DNA of 64,000 nucleotides, from NCBI GenBank assembly GCA_015143295.1, contig CM026565.1, positions 9,484,041 to 9,548,040 of the forward strand, given 5' to 3'. The notes below the pieces were generated by a model, which worked only from the letters and a program-made list of their open reading frames with translations, did not search any database and was not told where the DNA came from. The first letter of the stretch is position 1. Each line of letters begins with the position of its first letter. Positions 1 to 9,284 of the stretch are shown here, piece by piece. The stretch is from Tetracentron sinense (Eukaryota > Streptophyta > Magnoliopsida > Trochodendrales > Trochodendraceae). Both the position numbers and the translations under genes were made by a program.

Positions 1-1024
1 CCTTACTAAATTTCTGTAAAAACACGAGTGTCCAACTCGTGGTGCTGTGAACAGTGCCAACTCGTGGTGCTGTGAACAGTGCCAACTCATTGTGCTGTGA
101 ACAGCGCCAACTCGTTGTGCTGTGAACAGCGCCAACTCGTGGTGCTGTGAACAGTGCCAACTCGTGGTGCTGTGAACAGTGCCAACTCGTTGTGCTGTGA
201 ACAGCGCCAACTCGTTGTGTTGTGAACAGTGTCAACTCGTGGTGCTGTGAACAGTGCCAACTCGTGGTGCTGTGAACAGTGCCAACTCGTGGTGCTGTGA
301 AGAGTGCCAACTCGTTGTGCTGTGAACAGCGCCAACTCGTTGTGCTGTGAACAGCGCCAACTCGTTGTGCTGTGAACAGCGCCAACTCGTTGTGCTGTGA
401 ACAGTGCCAACTCGTTGTGCTGTGAATAGCGCCAACTCGTTGTGCTGTGAACAGTGCCAACTCGTTGTGCTGTGAACAGTGCCAACTCGTGGTGCTGTGA
501 ACAGTGCCAACTCGTGGTGCTGTGAGCAGTGCCAACTCGTGGTGCTGTGAACAGTGTCAACTCGTTGTGCTGTGAACAGTGCCAACTCGTGGTGCTGTGA
601 ACAGTACCGAACCCGTTGTCCTTTGTGTTGTGCATAGTGCTGAGCACGTTGTCCGTTGTCTTATGTACAGCGTGCCCGTGGTGAGTTGTACAACGTGCCC
701 GTTGTGAGCTATACAACAGATGCACACTGTATACGTTATCAGAGTACGTTGTCCGTGCTACGTTATCAGAGTACGATGTCAGAGCACGTCCTTAGTGCCT
801 TCCGAGCTACGTTTGCCTACAGGTTCAGACTGTTTTGGCCATATCTTTTGACTCGTTCATCCGATTTTGACGATTCAACTTGCGTTGTGTTCGTACTTCG
901 AAAAGGAACATTTCTAACGTTTCGAAATTTCCAATTTCTTCCTTATTTATTAATTATACCTCTTAAAAGGAAAAATGACAACGAAAGTGTCATGTTTTAA
1001 GCATGAAAAAGTCTGGGCTCTACA
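1..1024 (-). repeat. Tk1 3' LTR, truncated by window start
   Basis: It aligns with the 5' LTR from about 7988 onward and ends in CTCTACA next to the purine tract (minus-strand LTR start TGTAGAGCC). It holds a 25-bp minisatellite (31-605) and the conserved U3 block at about 826-912. The small LTR reading frame of this copy would lie left of the window. Confidence 0.92.
31..605. repeat. 25-bp U3 minisatellite, 23 units
   Basis: Units of the form CTCGTTGTGCTGTGAACAG plus GCCAA recur every 25 bp; the first CTCG core is at 36 and the last at 586, giving 23 units. The period is not a multiple of three, so the long repetitive reading frames across it are artefacts. The other LTR of the same element has only 13 units. 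Confidence 0.95.
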
Positions 1025-1060
1025 TCCTCCCCCTTTACAAAAATTTCGTCCTCGAAATTC
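1025..1060 (-). other. Tk1 polypurine tract and 3' hairpin
   Basis: On the minus strand AAAGGGGGAGGA (1025-1036) directly precedes the 3' LTR, as expected of the primer for plus-strand DNA synthesis. Beside it lies a dyad, AATTTCG then four bases then CGAAATT (1042-1059), which recurs next to the purine tracts of TkI, TkK and, degraded, TkH and TkB. Confidence 0.88.
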
Positions 1061-1124
1061 AGACACTACTTGTATTACAAATCAAAAAGGAAATTACAGT
1101 CATATACAAACTCATTCCAAAAAC

Positions 1125-4100
1125 TCATTCAATTAATTCTGGGTATTTTGCTTTGACTTCCGCTTCACGCTCCCATGTAGCTTCTTCCCGAGCATGGTGT
1201 TGCCATTGCATAAGAACCAAAGGGATTGTCTTGTTGCGAAGCACCTGATCTCTTCGATCCAAAATCTGAACCGGCTTTTCAATCAAGGTGAGATCCTCTC
1301 GAATCTCCAACGGTTCCAAGTCTATGACATGCGAAGGATCCGTAATGTACTTCCGAAGCATAGACACATGGAAGACGTTATGAACTGCAGCCATGTGAGG
1401 TGGGAGAGCTACCCTGTAAGCAACCTCACCAACTCGTGTGATAATCTCAAAAGGCCCAACATACCGAGGACTGAGCTTGCCTCGCTTGCCAAATCTCATG
1501 ATCCCTTTGCTAGGAGATACTTTCATAAAGACTTGATCCCCTACTTGAAATTCCAAGTCCCTACGGCGTGTGTCCGCATAGCTTTTCTGGCGATTTTGAG
1601 CGGCTTTCAATCGATCCCGAATGATCTTAACTGTGTTTGCAGTTTGCTCAATCAACTCCGGACCAAGTACTTTCCTTTCTCCTACCTCATCCCAATAGAG
1701 AGGAGACCTACAACTTCGCCCATACAAGGCCTCAAATGGTGCCATTTGAATATTTGCCTGATAGTTGTTATTATAGGCAAATTCAACCAAAGGCAAGTGC
1801 TCTTCCCAACTGTCTCTGAAATCCAACATACAAGCTCGAAGCATGTCTTCAGTGACTTGGTTCACTCTCTCGGTTTGTCCATCCGTCTGTGGATGAAAAG
1901 CGGTGCTGAAATCAAGTCGGGAACCCATAGCCTCCTGGAAACTTTTCCAAAATCTTGACGTGAATCTTGGATCCCGATCCGACACAATACTAACAGGCAC
2001 TCCGTGCAATCTAACTACTTCCTTGATGTATAGTGCAGCCAACTGACTTGAGTTGAAAGTAGTTCGGTAGGGTAAGAAATGAGCGGACTTTGTCAAACGA
2101 TCCACTACTACCCATATCGCATCTGAGCCCCTTGCCGTCTTTGGCAAGCCAACTATGAAATCCATGGATATGTTCTCCCATTTCCACTCGGGAATCAGAA
2201 GGGAATGCAATAGACCGGCGGGTCGCATGTGTTCTGCTTTCACCTGTTGGCACACTAAGCACCGTGCTACATATTCCGTAACCTCCCTCTTCATATTCCG
2301 CCACCAAAAGTGACTCTTGAGGTTCCGGTACATCTTTGTACCCCCTGGATGCACTGTGTACTTCGAACGGTGTGCTTCATCCAAAATCTCTCTTCGAAGA
2401 TCTGCATTGGCTGGGACGCACAGTCTTCCCTTGAATGTGATAGCACCCCGACTAGTGAGAGAGAAGTCCTCACTACCCTTAGCAACTTCCTTGTCCCGAT
2501 AAGCCAACAATTCAGCATCCATGGCTTGATATTCTTGGATCAAATCTATAATGTACGGCCGAACCGTAACATTTGCCAAGGTAGGACCACGGATAGAGTC
2601 ATTCACACTGATGTCCAGATTTGCCAAATCTTCTAGTAGCTTCCATTCTTGAACCAACATATGTGCTAACAACCCTTGAGGTCTTCTACTCAAAGCATCA
2701 GCCACTACATTCGCTTTACCTGGGTGGTATTGAATGGTACAATCATAGTCCTTCAGAAATTCCATCCAACGCCTTTGCCTTAGATTCAGCTCCTTTTGGG
2801 AAAAGAGGTACTTGAGACTCTTGTGATCGGTAAATACATAGAACTCCACCCCATAAAGGTAATGACGCCAAATCTTAAGTGCAAACACGACCGCCGCAAG
2901 CTCCAAGTCGTGCGTGGGATAATTCTTCTCATGCTCCTTCAACTGCCTTGATGCATAGGCAATGACTTTCTTGTGCTGCATGAGTACACACCCAAGTCCA
3001 ACGTGTGAGGCATCACTATACACCTCATACCCATAAGGTCCAGATGGCACAGTAAGGACCGGGGCTGTAGTAAGCCTCTTCTTCAGTTCCGTGAAACTGA
3101 TCTCGCACTTATCACTCCATACAAACTTGGCGTTCTTCCTTGTCAGGTAAGTGAGCGGTGCTGCAAGGCCAGAGAAACCCTCTACGAATCTCCTGTAGTA
3201 GCCTGCCAATCCAAGAAAACTGCGTATCTCAGTAACACTCTTGGGCCTCGCCCAGCTCATAACTGCTTCGATCTTCTTCGGATCTACCGAGATACCTTCT
3301 GCAGAAACAACGTGGCCTAGAAATGCCACCTCTTCCAACCAAAACTCACACTTGCTAAGTTTGGCGTATAGCTTGTGCTCTCTTAGCATTTCCAAAGCAA
3401 GGCATAGGTCGCGTGTGTGATCTTCCCGTGTCTGGGAATAGACCAAAATGTCATCAACAAATACAATCACGCACCTATCAAGATATGGCCGGAACACTCG
3501 GTTCATCAAAACCATAAAGGCTGCCGGCGCGTTCGTGAGTCCAAAAGGCATCACCAAGAACTCGTAGTGTCCATACCGAGTCCTGAAAGCAGTTTTGGGA
3601 ACATCTTCCGCCTTAATCTTCAACTGGTGATAACCCGATCGAAGATCTATCTTCGAGAAAAATCTCGCTTCCTTCAACTGATCGAACAAGTCATCAATCC
3701 TAGGCAAGGGATACCTATTCTTTATAGTGACTTTGTTCAATTGCCGGTAATCGACACACATCCGCATCGAGCCATCTTTCTTCTTAACAAACAACACTGG
3801 GGCACCCCACGGTGAGACGCTTGGTCGAATGAAACCAAGACCTTGTAATTCCTCCAATTGAGTCTTCAACTCCTTGAGTTCAATAGGGGCCATTCTATAT
3901 GGAGCTCTGAAAACAGGAGTTGTGCCTGGTGCAAGCTCGATCACAAACTCAATCTCCCTATCTGGAGGTAATTCTGGCAACTCTTCTGGAAACACATCCA
4001 GGAATTCACTCACAACTGGAATAGTCGATGAGTCCTTTGCCTCGGGTTTAGCTAAGTTCAACGTCGCAAAACGAGTAATATCTCTACCTTTCAACCCCCG

Positions 4101-4450
4101 AAAGTGAAATGGTTTTCCTTCTACCGGCTTGAAGAGTACCATCTTCTCAAAGCAAGCTACATGCCCATGATGTGCTGCTAACCAATCCATTCCCAATATA
4201 ACATCAAAGTCTTGGAACCCAAGGACGATGAGATCAACCGCCAACTCGTGGCTTCCAACTTGGACCACGCTATTTCTATACACTTTATCTGCCAATACTG
4301 TTTTGCCGAGAGGATTCGAAATGGCTAACTCCGGTTCTAGCTGACTTGGCTCTACAGAAAAGCTTTCTGAAAAACTCGGCGAGACAAACGAATGAGTAGA
4401 CCCGGTATCAATCAACACTCGAGCTAAATACTCATTGACTAGTAGGGTTC
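1125..4450 (-). CDS. pol: Tk1 pol: protease, reverse transcriptase, RNase H, integrase, chromodomain-like tail
   Basis: This open frame has no internal stop. An ATG-started reading reaches 4553 (1142 residues), but 4451-4553 looks like intron; the numbering below uses that longer form. An aspartic protease motif DTG lies at residues 49-51. The RT active site FVDD is at 365-368 (3450-3461). The RNase H acidic residue in YSDAS is near 514. The integrase has an HHCC zinc region, then Asp 798, Asp 859 (SDRDPRF) and Glu 895 (GQTERVNQ), a proper DD35E spacing. The last ~65 residues, with [15 protein letters not shown] and EEATWERE, match the chromodomain-like tail of Tekay/Del elements, which in this class targets integration to chromatin. 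The product would act in virus-like particles and the nucleus. Every catalytic residue I can locate is present, but activity is not shown. Confidence 0.95.
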
Positions 4451-4596
4451 CTGAAATTTTAACTAGCGGAGTTAATCCATGCATCAACAGTGTATACATG
4501 TAGGTATATATACATATATAACATACCAAGTACGTACACAAGGAATAAAACATAACATAACAATCATGAATAAATAAAATAACTACAAACGCGTAC
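4451..4596 (-). other. Candidate gag-pol intron of Tk1 (146 bp)
   Basis: On the minus strand the gag frame reaches VVQ and then shows CAAG/GTACGC. Unspliced, gag reaches a stop a few codons later. At the far end TTTCAG/GA stands just before the protease frame, and removing the segment fuses gag to pol in frame. Equivalent segments with the same donor occur at 41963-42099 and 48390-48523, and degraded ones at 12902-13032 and 61680. Conservation is seen; splicing is inferred. Confidence 0.6.
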
Positions 4597-5844
4597 CTTG
4601 CACCACATCGTCAGATGCAAGTGCATCACCCTCTGTCAAGGCAAAAACTCGCCCCTGGTTCGCTTGGCGAGACTGAGGCGTAGACCGGGTAGTCTGGGAT
4701 GATGCCTGATATGATCCTGCTGGGCGTGCTGGTGGATTAATCCCCTGAGACTGGCTTGGTAAATGCCGACTGGGGCAATCCCTGATCATATGGCCCTGGC
4801 GACCACAATGAAAACATCCACCCGATGCCCTTCGGCAATCCCCTGCCGGTGCCTTCGGCCGCATGAAGTACAGACCTCGTGTGCATAAGTCAGAGGGGCC
4901 GGAGGTGGAGCATACCTCATCGCCTGAGGTGCAACAGGCCGTGGGGCCGGAAGAGCCTGAGGTCTCGGTGCCTGAGGCACATACTGCCGGGGAGCTGGAG
5001 GCGCATAAGATGGCCTCATCGGTGGTGCTGGCCACGTATACTGATAAGGACCAGTCTGGGCCCGCCTCTCTAGAGGTGCTAGACCACTGGATTGGCCTCT
5101 CGCCAACTCCCTCTTCTTGAACACTGTCTCTGAATTGGCCTCGACCAATAAGGCCTTGTCTACTACCTCAGGGTAGGTAGCATGCCTGAAAATGGAAACC
5201 TTCTCCATAATCACATCATTGAGCCCTTGCTCAAATCTTCTCGCCTTCATTGCCTCAGTAGCAACCATATGAGGCGCAAATCTCGACAACTCCGAGAACT
5301 TGGCCTCGTATTGTGCCACCGACATCAAACCTTGTTCAAGGTTGATGAATTCTCTCTCTTTCTTATCCCGTGCTCCAATCGGAAAATACTTCTTGTAAAA
5401 AGTATCTTTGAACTCCTCCCAAGTCCAAGGTAGACCCTGCATGGTCAGATCTCGCGTCCTCAATGCGGACAACCACCAATGGTGGGCTTCACCCTCTAGC
5501 ATGAAAGCTGCCCATGCTACTCTCTCCTCCTCTGTAGGCGAGAGGACCGCAAAGATCTTCTCCATCTGGAGGATCCATGCCTCCGCAGCAAGAGGGTCCA
5601 CACTCCCATGGAATGGTGGAGGCCTCAATCTCCTGAATGCCTCAACTCCAGCGGTACGATGTACTGGAGCTGCGGGCGGTGGAGTAGGTGCCGCCGACGA
5701 CAGTATAGCTTGCCGAGCCGCCAGTATGGCGAGTGTCTCAGCAATAGAGCCTAAGACCTGAGAGAGGTCCGGCTGCTCATCCTCATCTCTGGAAGAAGAT
5801 GAAGCTCTGGTGTGTGGTCCACGACCCCGCGTGCCCCGCCTCAT
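4597..5844 (-). pseudogene. gag: Tk1 gag with one single-base frameshift
   Basis: It starts at ATG 5844 (MRRGTRGRG) and runs through a retrotransposon gag core (WAAFMLEGEAHHWW, FYKKYFPIGARDKKE, SRFAPHMVATEAMKARRFE). A proline-rich linker follows, then a cysteine pair in CTSCGRRH and a CCHC zinc knuckle CFHCGRQGHMIRDC. The frame breaks at about 4847-4849, where GGG in the sister element TkH (61930 region) has become GG. The zinc knuckle and the end of gag (VVQ before the intron) lie in the shifted frame. The product would be the particle-forming nucleocapsid protein. The rest of the frame is open, so the lesion looks recent; a sequencing or assembly error is possible. Confidence 0.9.
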
Positions 5845-6204
5845 GACTAAAGTCCTGAGAATAATAGCATCACATGAGTCTCACTTGAAACCACAGTTTA
5901 TTTCAATGTCGTTTCACAATAATTCAATTTGTATTAGTTGTATAATACTAATATACATCACATCAATTCATCAAAGCATTCATCACATTATACTTATACT
6001 TTAGTGTTCTAGCGTACCTAGGACTCGTACTTGGTTGAAACAACCATTTTGACTAAGACTAAAGTTTAGTCTTACGCTTGGATCAAGACTCTCTTCCGAC
6101 TTACTTTCTTCCTAACTTGTTTCCTGATATATGCTTTTGTCAAGCCGTGGTATAAGATTCTAAGTGACCTTAGAGACCTAAAGCCTAAGCTCTGATACCA
6201 CTTC
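5845..6204 (-). other. Tk1 5' leader with primer-binding site
   Basis: The stretch between the 5' LTR and gag has no gene. The minus strand shows TGGTATCAGAGC (6189-6200), complementary to the 3' end of initiator tRNA-Met, four bases from the LTR end. This is the normal minus-strand priming site of plant LTR retrotransposons. Confidence 0.92.
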
Positions 6205-6495
6205 TGTCGCAACCCGTAACCCACCCTAGGAGTTAGAGTGAACTTTGAACAACTAATCATGACTTGCTTGACAAACCAACTGCAAAACCCACAGAGCATA
6301 TACAATAGAGGACAAAACAGCGGAAACATACTCTAACATGGTATAGCGGAAGTCTACCAAACCTCTATGTATATACATAAGCAATCCAAGTTTATACAAA
6401 AAGAATCCAAAAGAAAGTGCGGACATGCCCGCCAGAATACATAAATCTGACTCTCATCTCACCCACAGCTAATCCACTCAGAATCTAATCACCAC

Positions 6496-6615
6496 CTACT
6501 GATAACCCTCTACGGGAGGTTCCTCCAAAGGCTCCTCGACGTACTCCTCTTCCACCCATGGACCAGGAGCACAAACATCAAATGGAGCAGCAGCTCCCTC
6601 AGAACCTGCTGACAT
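6496..6615 (-). CDS. LTR microORF, 39 codons (EGYQ type)
   Basis: The frame starts MSAGSEGAAA, has the core PWVEEEYVEE and ends VEGYQ then stop. I do not recognise a family. It is strongly acidic, with no membrane segment or signal peptide. Homologous frames occur in LTRs at 16666, 36747, 37767, 43901, 50384, 58325 and 61264, with decayed ones at 8864, 10978, 39688, 40096, 52621 and 63579. The peptide is kept while flanking LTR sequence diverges. The AG/GT inside TCGGCAGGT could instead be a splice acceptor, making this the second exon of a leader transcript. Function unknown. Confidence 0.5.
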   Translation of the reverse strand: MSAGSEGAAAPFDVCAPGPWVEEEYVEEPLEEPPVEGYQ

Positions 6616-6962
6616 AAGAAGTACGGCTAAGCATGAAATACTCAGCGGGTACTAAATACTAACCAACAATTATAGCATAGAAATGGCAATACATGATCAG
6701 GAGCAATTCATATATGTCAAACAGAAACAATTCATATCATACGAGGAAGTAAAGTAGTTTATAATCATGCTTGTAATTCGTAGAAAGCCGATAAATCCTC
6801 TTGAAAACATCGTGCACTTGACTTGACTTGAAATATCTTTTCGTACTTGAAAGCTTGTCTTGCCTATCTTGCTTGATTCTTGTATGTCGTGTCATGTCAT
6901 GCATGCTTGCTTGTGATCATGTAACTTGTGAGATACACTGGTGAGATGCACTTGTGAGATGC

Positions 6963-7095
6963 CTTGAGAGGGAAGGGAGACCCTTCTTTATGCAATGCAC
7001 TTGAGAGGGAAGGGAGACCCTTCTTCATGATATGTATGTACTTGCGAGGGAAGGGAGGCCCTTCTTCATGATATGCACTTGTGAGTGAGGGGAGA
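6963..7095. repeat. Leader tandem repeat of Tk1 LTR
   Basis: About four units share GAGGGAAGGGAGACCCTTCTT followed by ATGATATG-like sequence. Each contains a dyad of the GAAGGG/CCCTTC kind. Related arrays occupy the same LTR position in TkS1, TkE and TkK. Confidence 0.8.
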
Positions 7096-8018
7096 CCCCT
7101 CGTGGAATGTTGGTTCTTGTCTTCTTGTGAAAAGCGAGGTAAAACATATCTTAGGATATGTCCCACCTCTAACCATGTTCTTGAAAACCTCGATAAATCA
7201 TGCCATGCATGCCCCTGCTCGTGGGAAACGTGTACATACTTGCATTCCAATTTAAAGATGACATTTGGGTAATTTCACAACACATATAGCATCAAAGATT
7301 GAGCAATTCAATATTCATAGCATTTAGGGAAAGCAGGAAACACACTATCATAGGCCCTAGCAATATTCAGAATTTCCTAGGTATGCATTTCCTAATTCAC
7401 AGCTCACTTTATTCACCTTGGCATTTCATCAAACATGGTGTGTTCATTTTGGATTTACCCTACAACATGCTTTTCTAGATGGGTTTTTATCAAATCATAC
7501 ATGTATGTTCATTATTGGAACAATGCCCTTCCCCATTTGTTCATCACACATAACCATTGGCATCCAATCGCCCATTCCATCTCCATTCACCATTCACCAT
7601 TCATCCATCTCATAGCACATGTATCAATGAAAGAAAAATCAAAAGAAATAGAGGGAGAAGAGGAACTATAACTAGGAGGGTAGTAAGAAGTACCGACCTT
7701 GAAGAAATGAGGAAGAAACCCCCTTCCAAAACGACTGTGAGTTGCTGTCCTAGCTTGGAACACGAGCTTCGCACGAGCTGGAGCCGAGATCTTGAAGAAA
7801 AACCGGACTGGAAGTGATCTAGGGTCTCAAAACCCTTTGATTTCTCTCCAAACTGGAAACCCTAGGTTTGGAATCGCCTTCTCCCCTTTCTCCTATTCTC
7901 TCAAACTCTCTAAGTGTTGAGAATGAGCCCTAAAGGCTCGGGTTAAACTCTTAAGGTAAGAGTGAACTGACAAAAGACCATAACACCCTTACTAAATTTC
8001 TGTAAAAACACAAGTGTC

Positions 8019-8345
8019 CAACTCGTGGTGCTGTGAACAGTGCCAACTCGTGGTGCTGTGAACAGTGCCAACTCGTTGTGCTGTGAACAGCGCCAACTCG
8101 TTGTGCTGTGAACAGTGCCAACTCGTTGTGATGTGAACAGTGCCAACTCATGGTGCTGTGAACAGCGCCAACTCGTTGTGCTGTGAGCAGCGCCAACTCG
8201 TTGTGCTGTGAATAGTGTCAACTCGTTGTGCTGTGAACAGTGCCAACTTGTGGTGCTGTGAACAGTGCCAACTCGTGGTGCTGTGAACAGTGTCAACTCG
8301 TTGTGCTGTGAACAATGCCAACTCGTGGTGTTGTGAACAGTACCG
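8019..8345. repeat. 25-bp U3 minisatellite, 13 units
   Basis: CTCG cores run from 8022 to 8322 at 25-bp steps, giving 13 units against 23 in the partner LTR. A short flanking repeat (about 24 bp, GTGAGTTGTACAACGTGCCC-like) also differs by one unit. Confidence 0.95.
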
Positions 8346-8784
8346 AACCCGTTGTCCGTTGTGTTGTGCATAGTGCTGAGCATGTTGTCCGTTGTCTTAT
8401 GTACAGCGTACCCGTGGTGAGTTGTACAACGTGCCCGTGGTGAGTTGTACAACGTGCCCGTTGTGAGCTGTACAACGGATGCACACTGTATACGTTATCA
8501 GAGTACGTTGTCCGTGCTACATTATCAGAGTACGACGTCAGAGCACGTCCTTAGTGCCTTCCGAGCTACGTTTGCCTACAGGCTCAGACTGTTTTGGCCA
8601 TATCTTTTGACTCGTTCATCCGATTTTGACGATTCAACTTGCGTTGTGTTCGTACTTCGAAAAGGAACATTTCTTACATTTCAAAATTTCCAATTTCTTC
8701 CTTATTTATTAATTATACCTCTTAGAAGGCAAAATGACAACGAAAGTGTCATGTTTTAAGCATGAAAAAGTCTGGGGCTCTACA

Positions 8785-9284
8785 GTTTCTATTATGTTTT
8801 GTTATTACTGTTGTTAGCTAGTAGCTTGTACTCACTGAGTATTCCATACTCAGTCGTACTTTCATATCGGTAGGTCCGAAGGGTACCTTCGACCCCGAGC
8901 CATGGGTTGAAGAGGAATATGTGGAAGAGAGAGAGCCGCCTATCCCGATGCAAACGCAAGCAGATAGGGATCTAGATGTGTAGCCATATCTAGATTACTA
9001 TTGAGCTAAGTGACTGTGAGAGTCTCGTTTTGTATTTTGATAGGTGGGCATGTCCACCTTTACTGTTTATGTTGTGTATCTAACTTGGACTACTGATATG
9101 ATTTATAGAAGAAAGAAAAGAAAAAGTTAGTCCATGCTTCCGCATTGTATTTAAGATTTCGTACTCTGATTCATGTTCTACTATTATATGTTTTACCTTG
9201 TTCATCACATGATGGTTTGACAGGTTAAGTATAGTCACACCTAAAGTATCCCTTAACTACTAGGGGGTATTTTGGGGCACGACA
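8785..9284 (+). repeat. TkF, 3' part of a plus-strand gypsy LTR
   Basis: It resumes on the right side of Tk1 and ends GGGGCACGACA, the usual 3' end of these LTRs. It carries the hairpin and a decayed microORF. TkB LTR sequence resumes immediately at 9285, so TkF was inserted in the TkB 5' LTR and then split by Tk1. Whether TkF is a solo LTR or part of a full element is not visible. Confidence 0.8.
8864..8983 (+). pseudogene. LTR microORF remnant in TkF
   Basis: The frame keeps DPEPWVEEEYVEEREPPIP and QADRDLDV. The start is ATA instead of ATG, and TGG has become TAG at 8981, cutting off WPYLDYY. It belongs to the DVWPYLDYC type, as in TkI, TkJ and TkC. Confidence 0.55.

Larger units (their letters stand above)
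1..8784 (-). mobile_element. Tk1, near-complete Ty3/gypsy chromovirus (Tekay/Del type)
   Basis: Read on the minus strand the order is 5' LTR (6205-8784), tRNA-Met primer site, gag, short intron-like segment, pol (protease, RT, RNase H, integrase, chromodomain-like tail), purine tract, 3' LTR (1-1024, cut by the window edge). The chromodomain-like tail and the PR-RT-RH-INT order place it among Tekay/Del chromoviruses. It interrupts plus-strand LTR TkF, whose 3' part resumes at 8785. The target duplication cannot be checked because the other end lies outside the window. gag has one frameshift while pol is open, so this is the most intact coding copy here. Confidence 0.93.
6205..8784 (-). repeat. 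Tk1 5' LTR (2580 bp)
   Basis: It is bounded on the plus strand by TGTCGCAACCC and GGCTCTACA. In transcription order it holds the conserved U3 block (8586-8672), a 13-unit 25-bp minisatellite (8019-8345), a leader-like stretch with an AAG/GT donor-like site near 7690, a tandem repeat array (6963-7095), the CTGAG...CTCAG hairpin and a small reading frame (6496-6615). No clear TATA box is visible. Confidence 0.93.

Noticed and set aside
87..725. 212-codon minus-strand frame of His/Thr/Cys-rich repeats (similar ones at 7943-8452, 14816-15340, 56063-56572)
   Set aside because: Translation of the 25/26-bp or 87-bp minisatellites; several frames stay open at once and unit changes ignore codon position.
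1194..1958. 254-codon plus-strand frame opposite Tk1 pol, and similar plus-strand frames to 4107
   Set aside because: Antisense shadows of the integrase and RT coding strand; no recognisable domain.
6189..6200. Possible tRNA-Met gene fragments at GCTCTGATACCA sites
   Set aside because: Only 12-15 bases match, always next to an LTR end; these are primer-binding sites, not tRNA genes.
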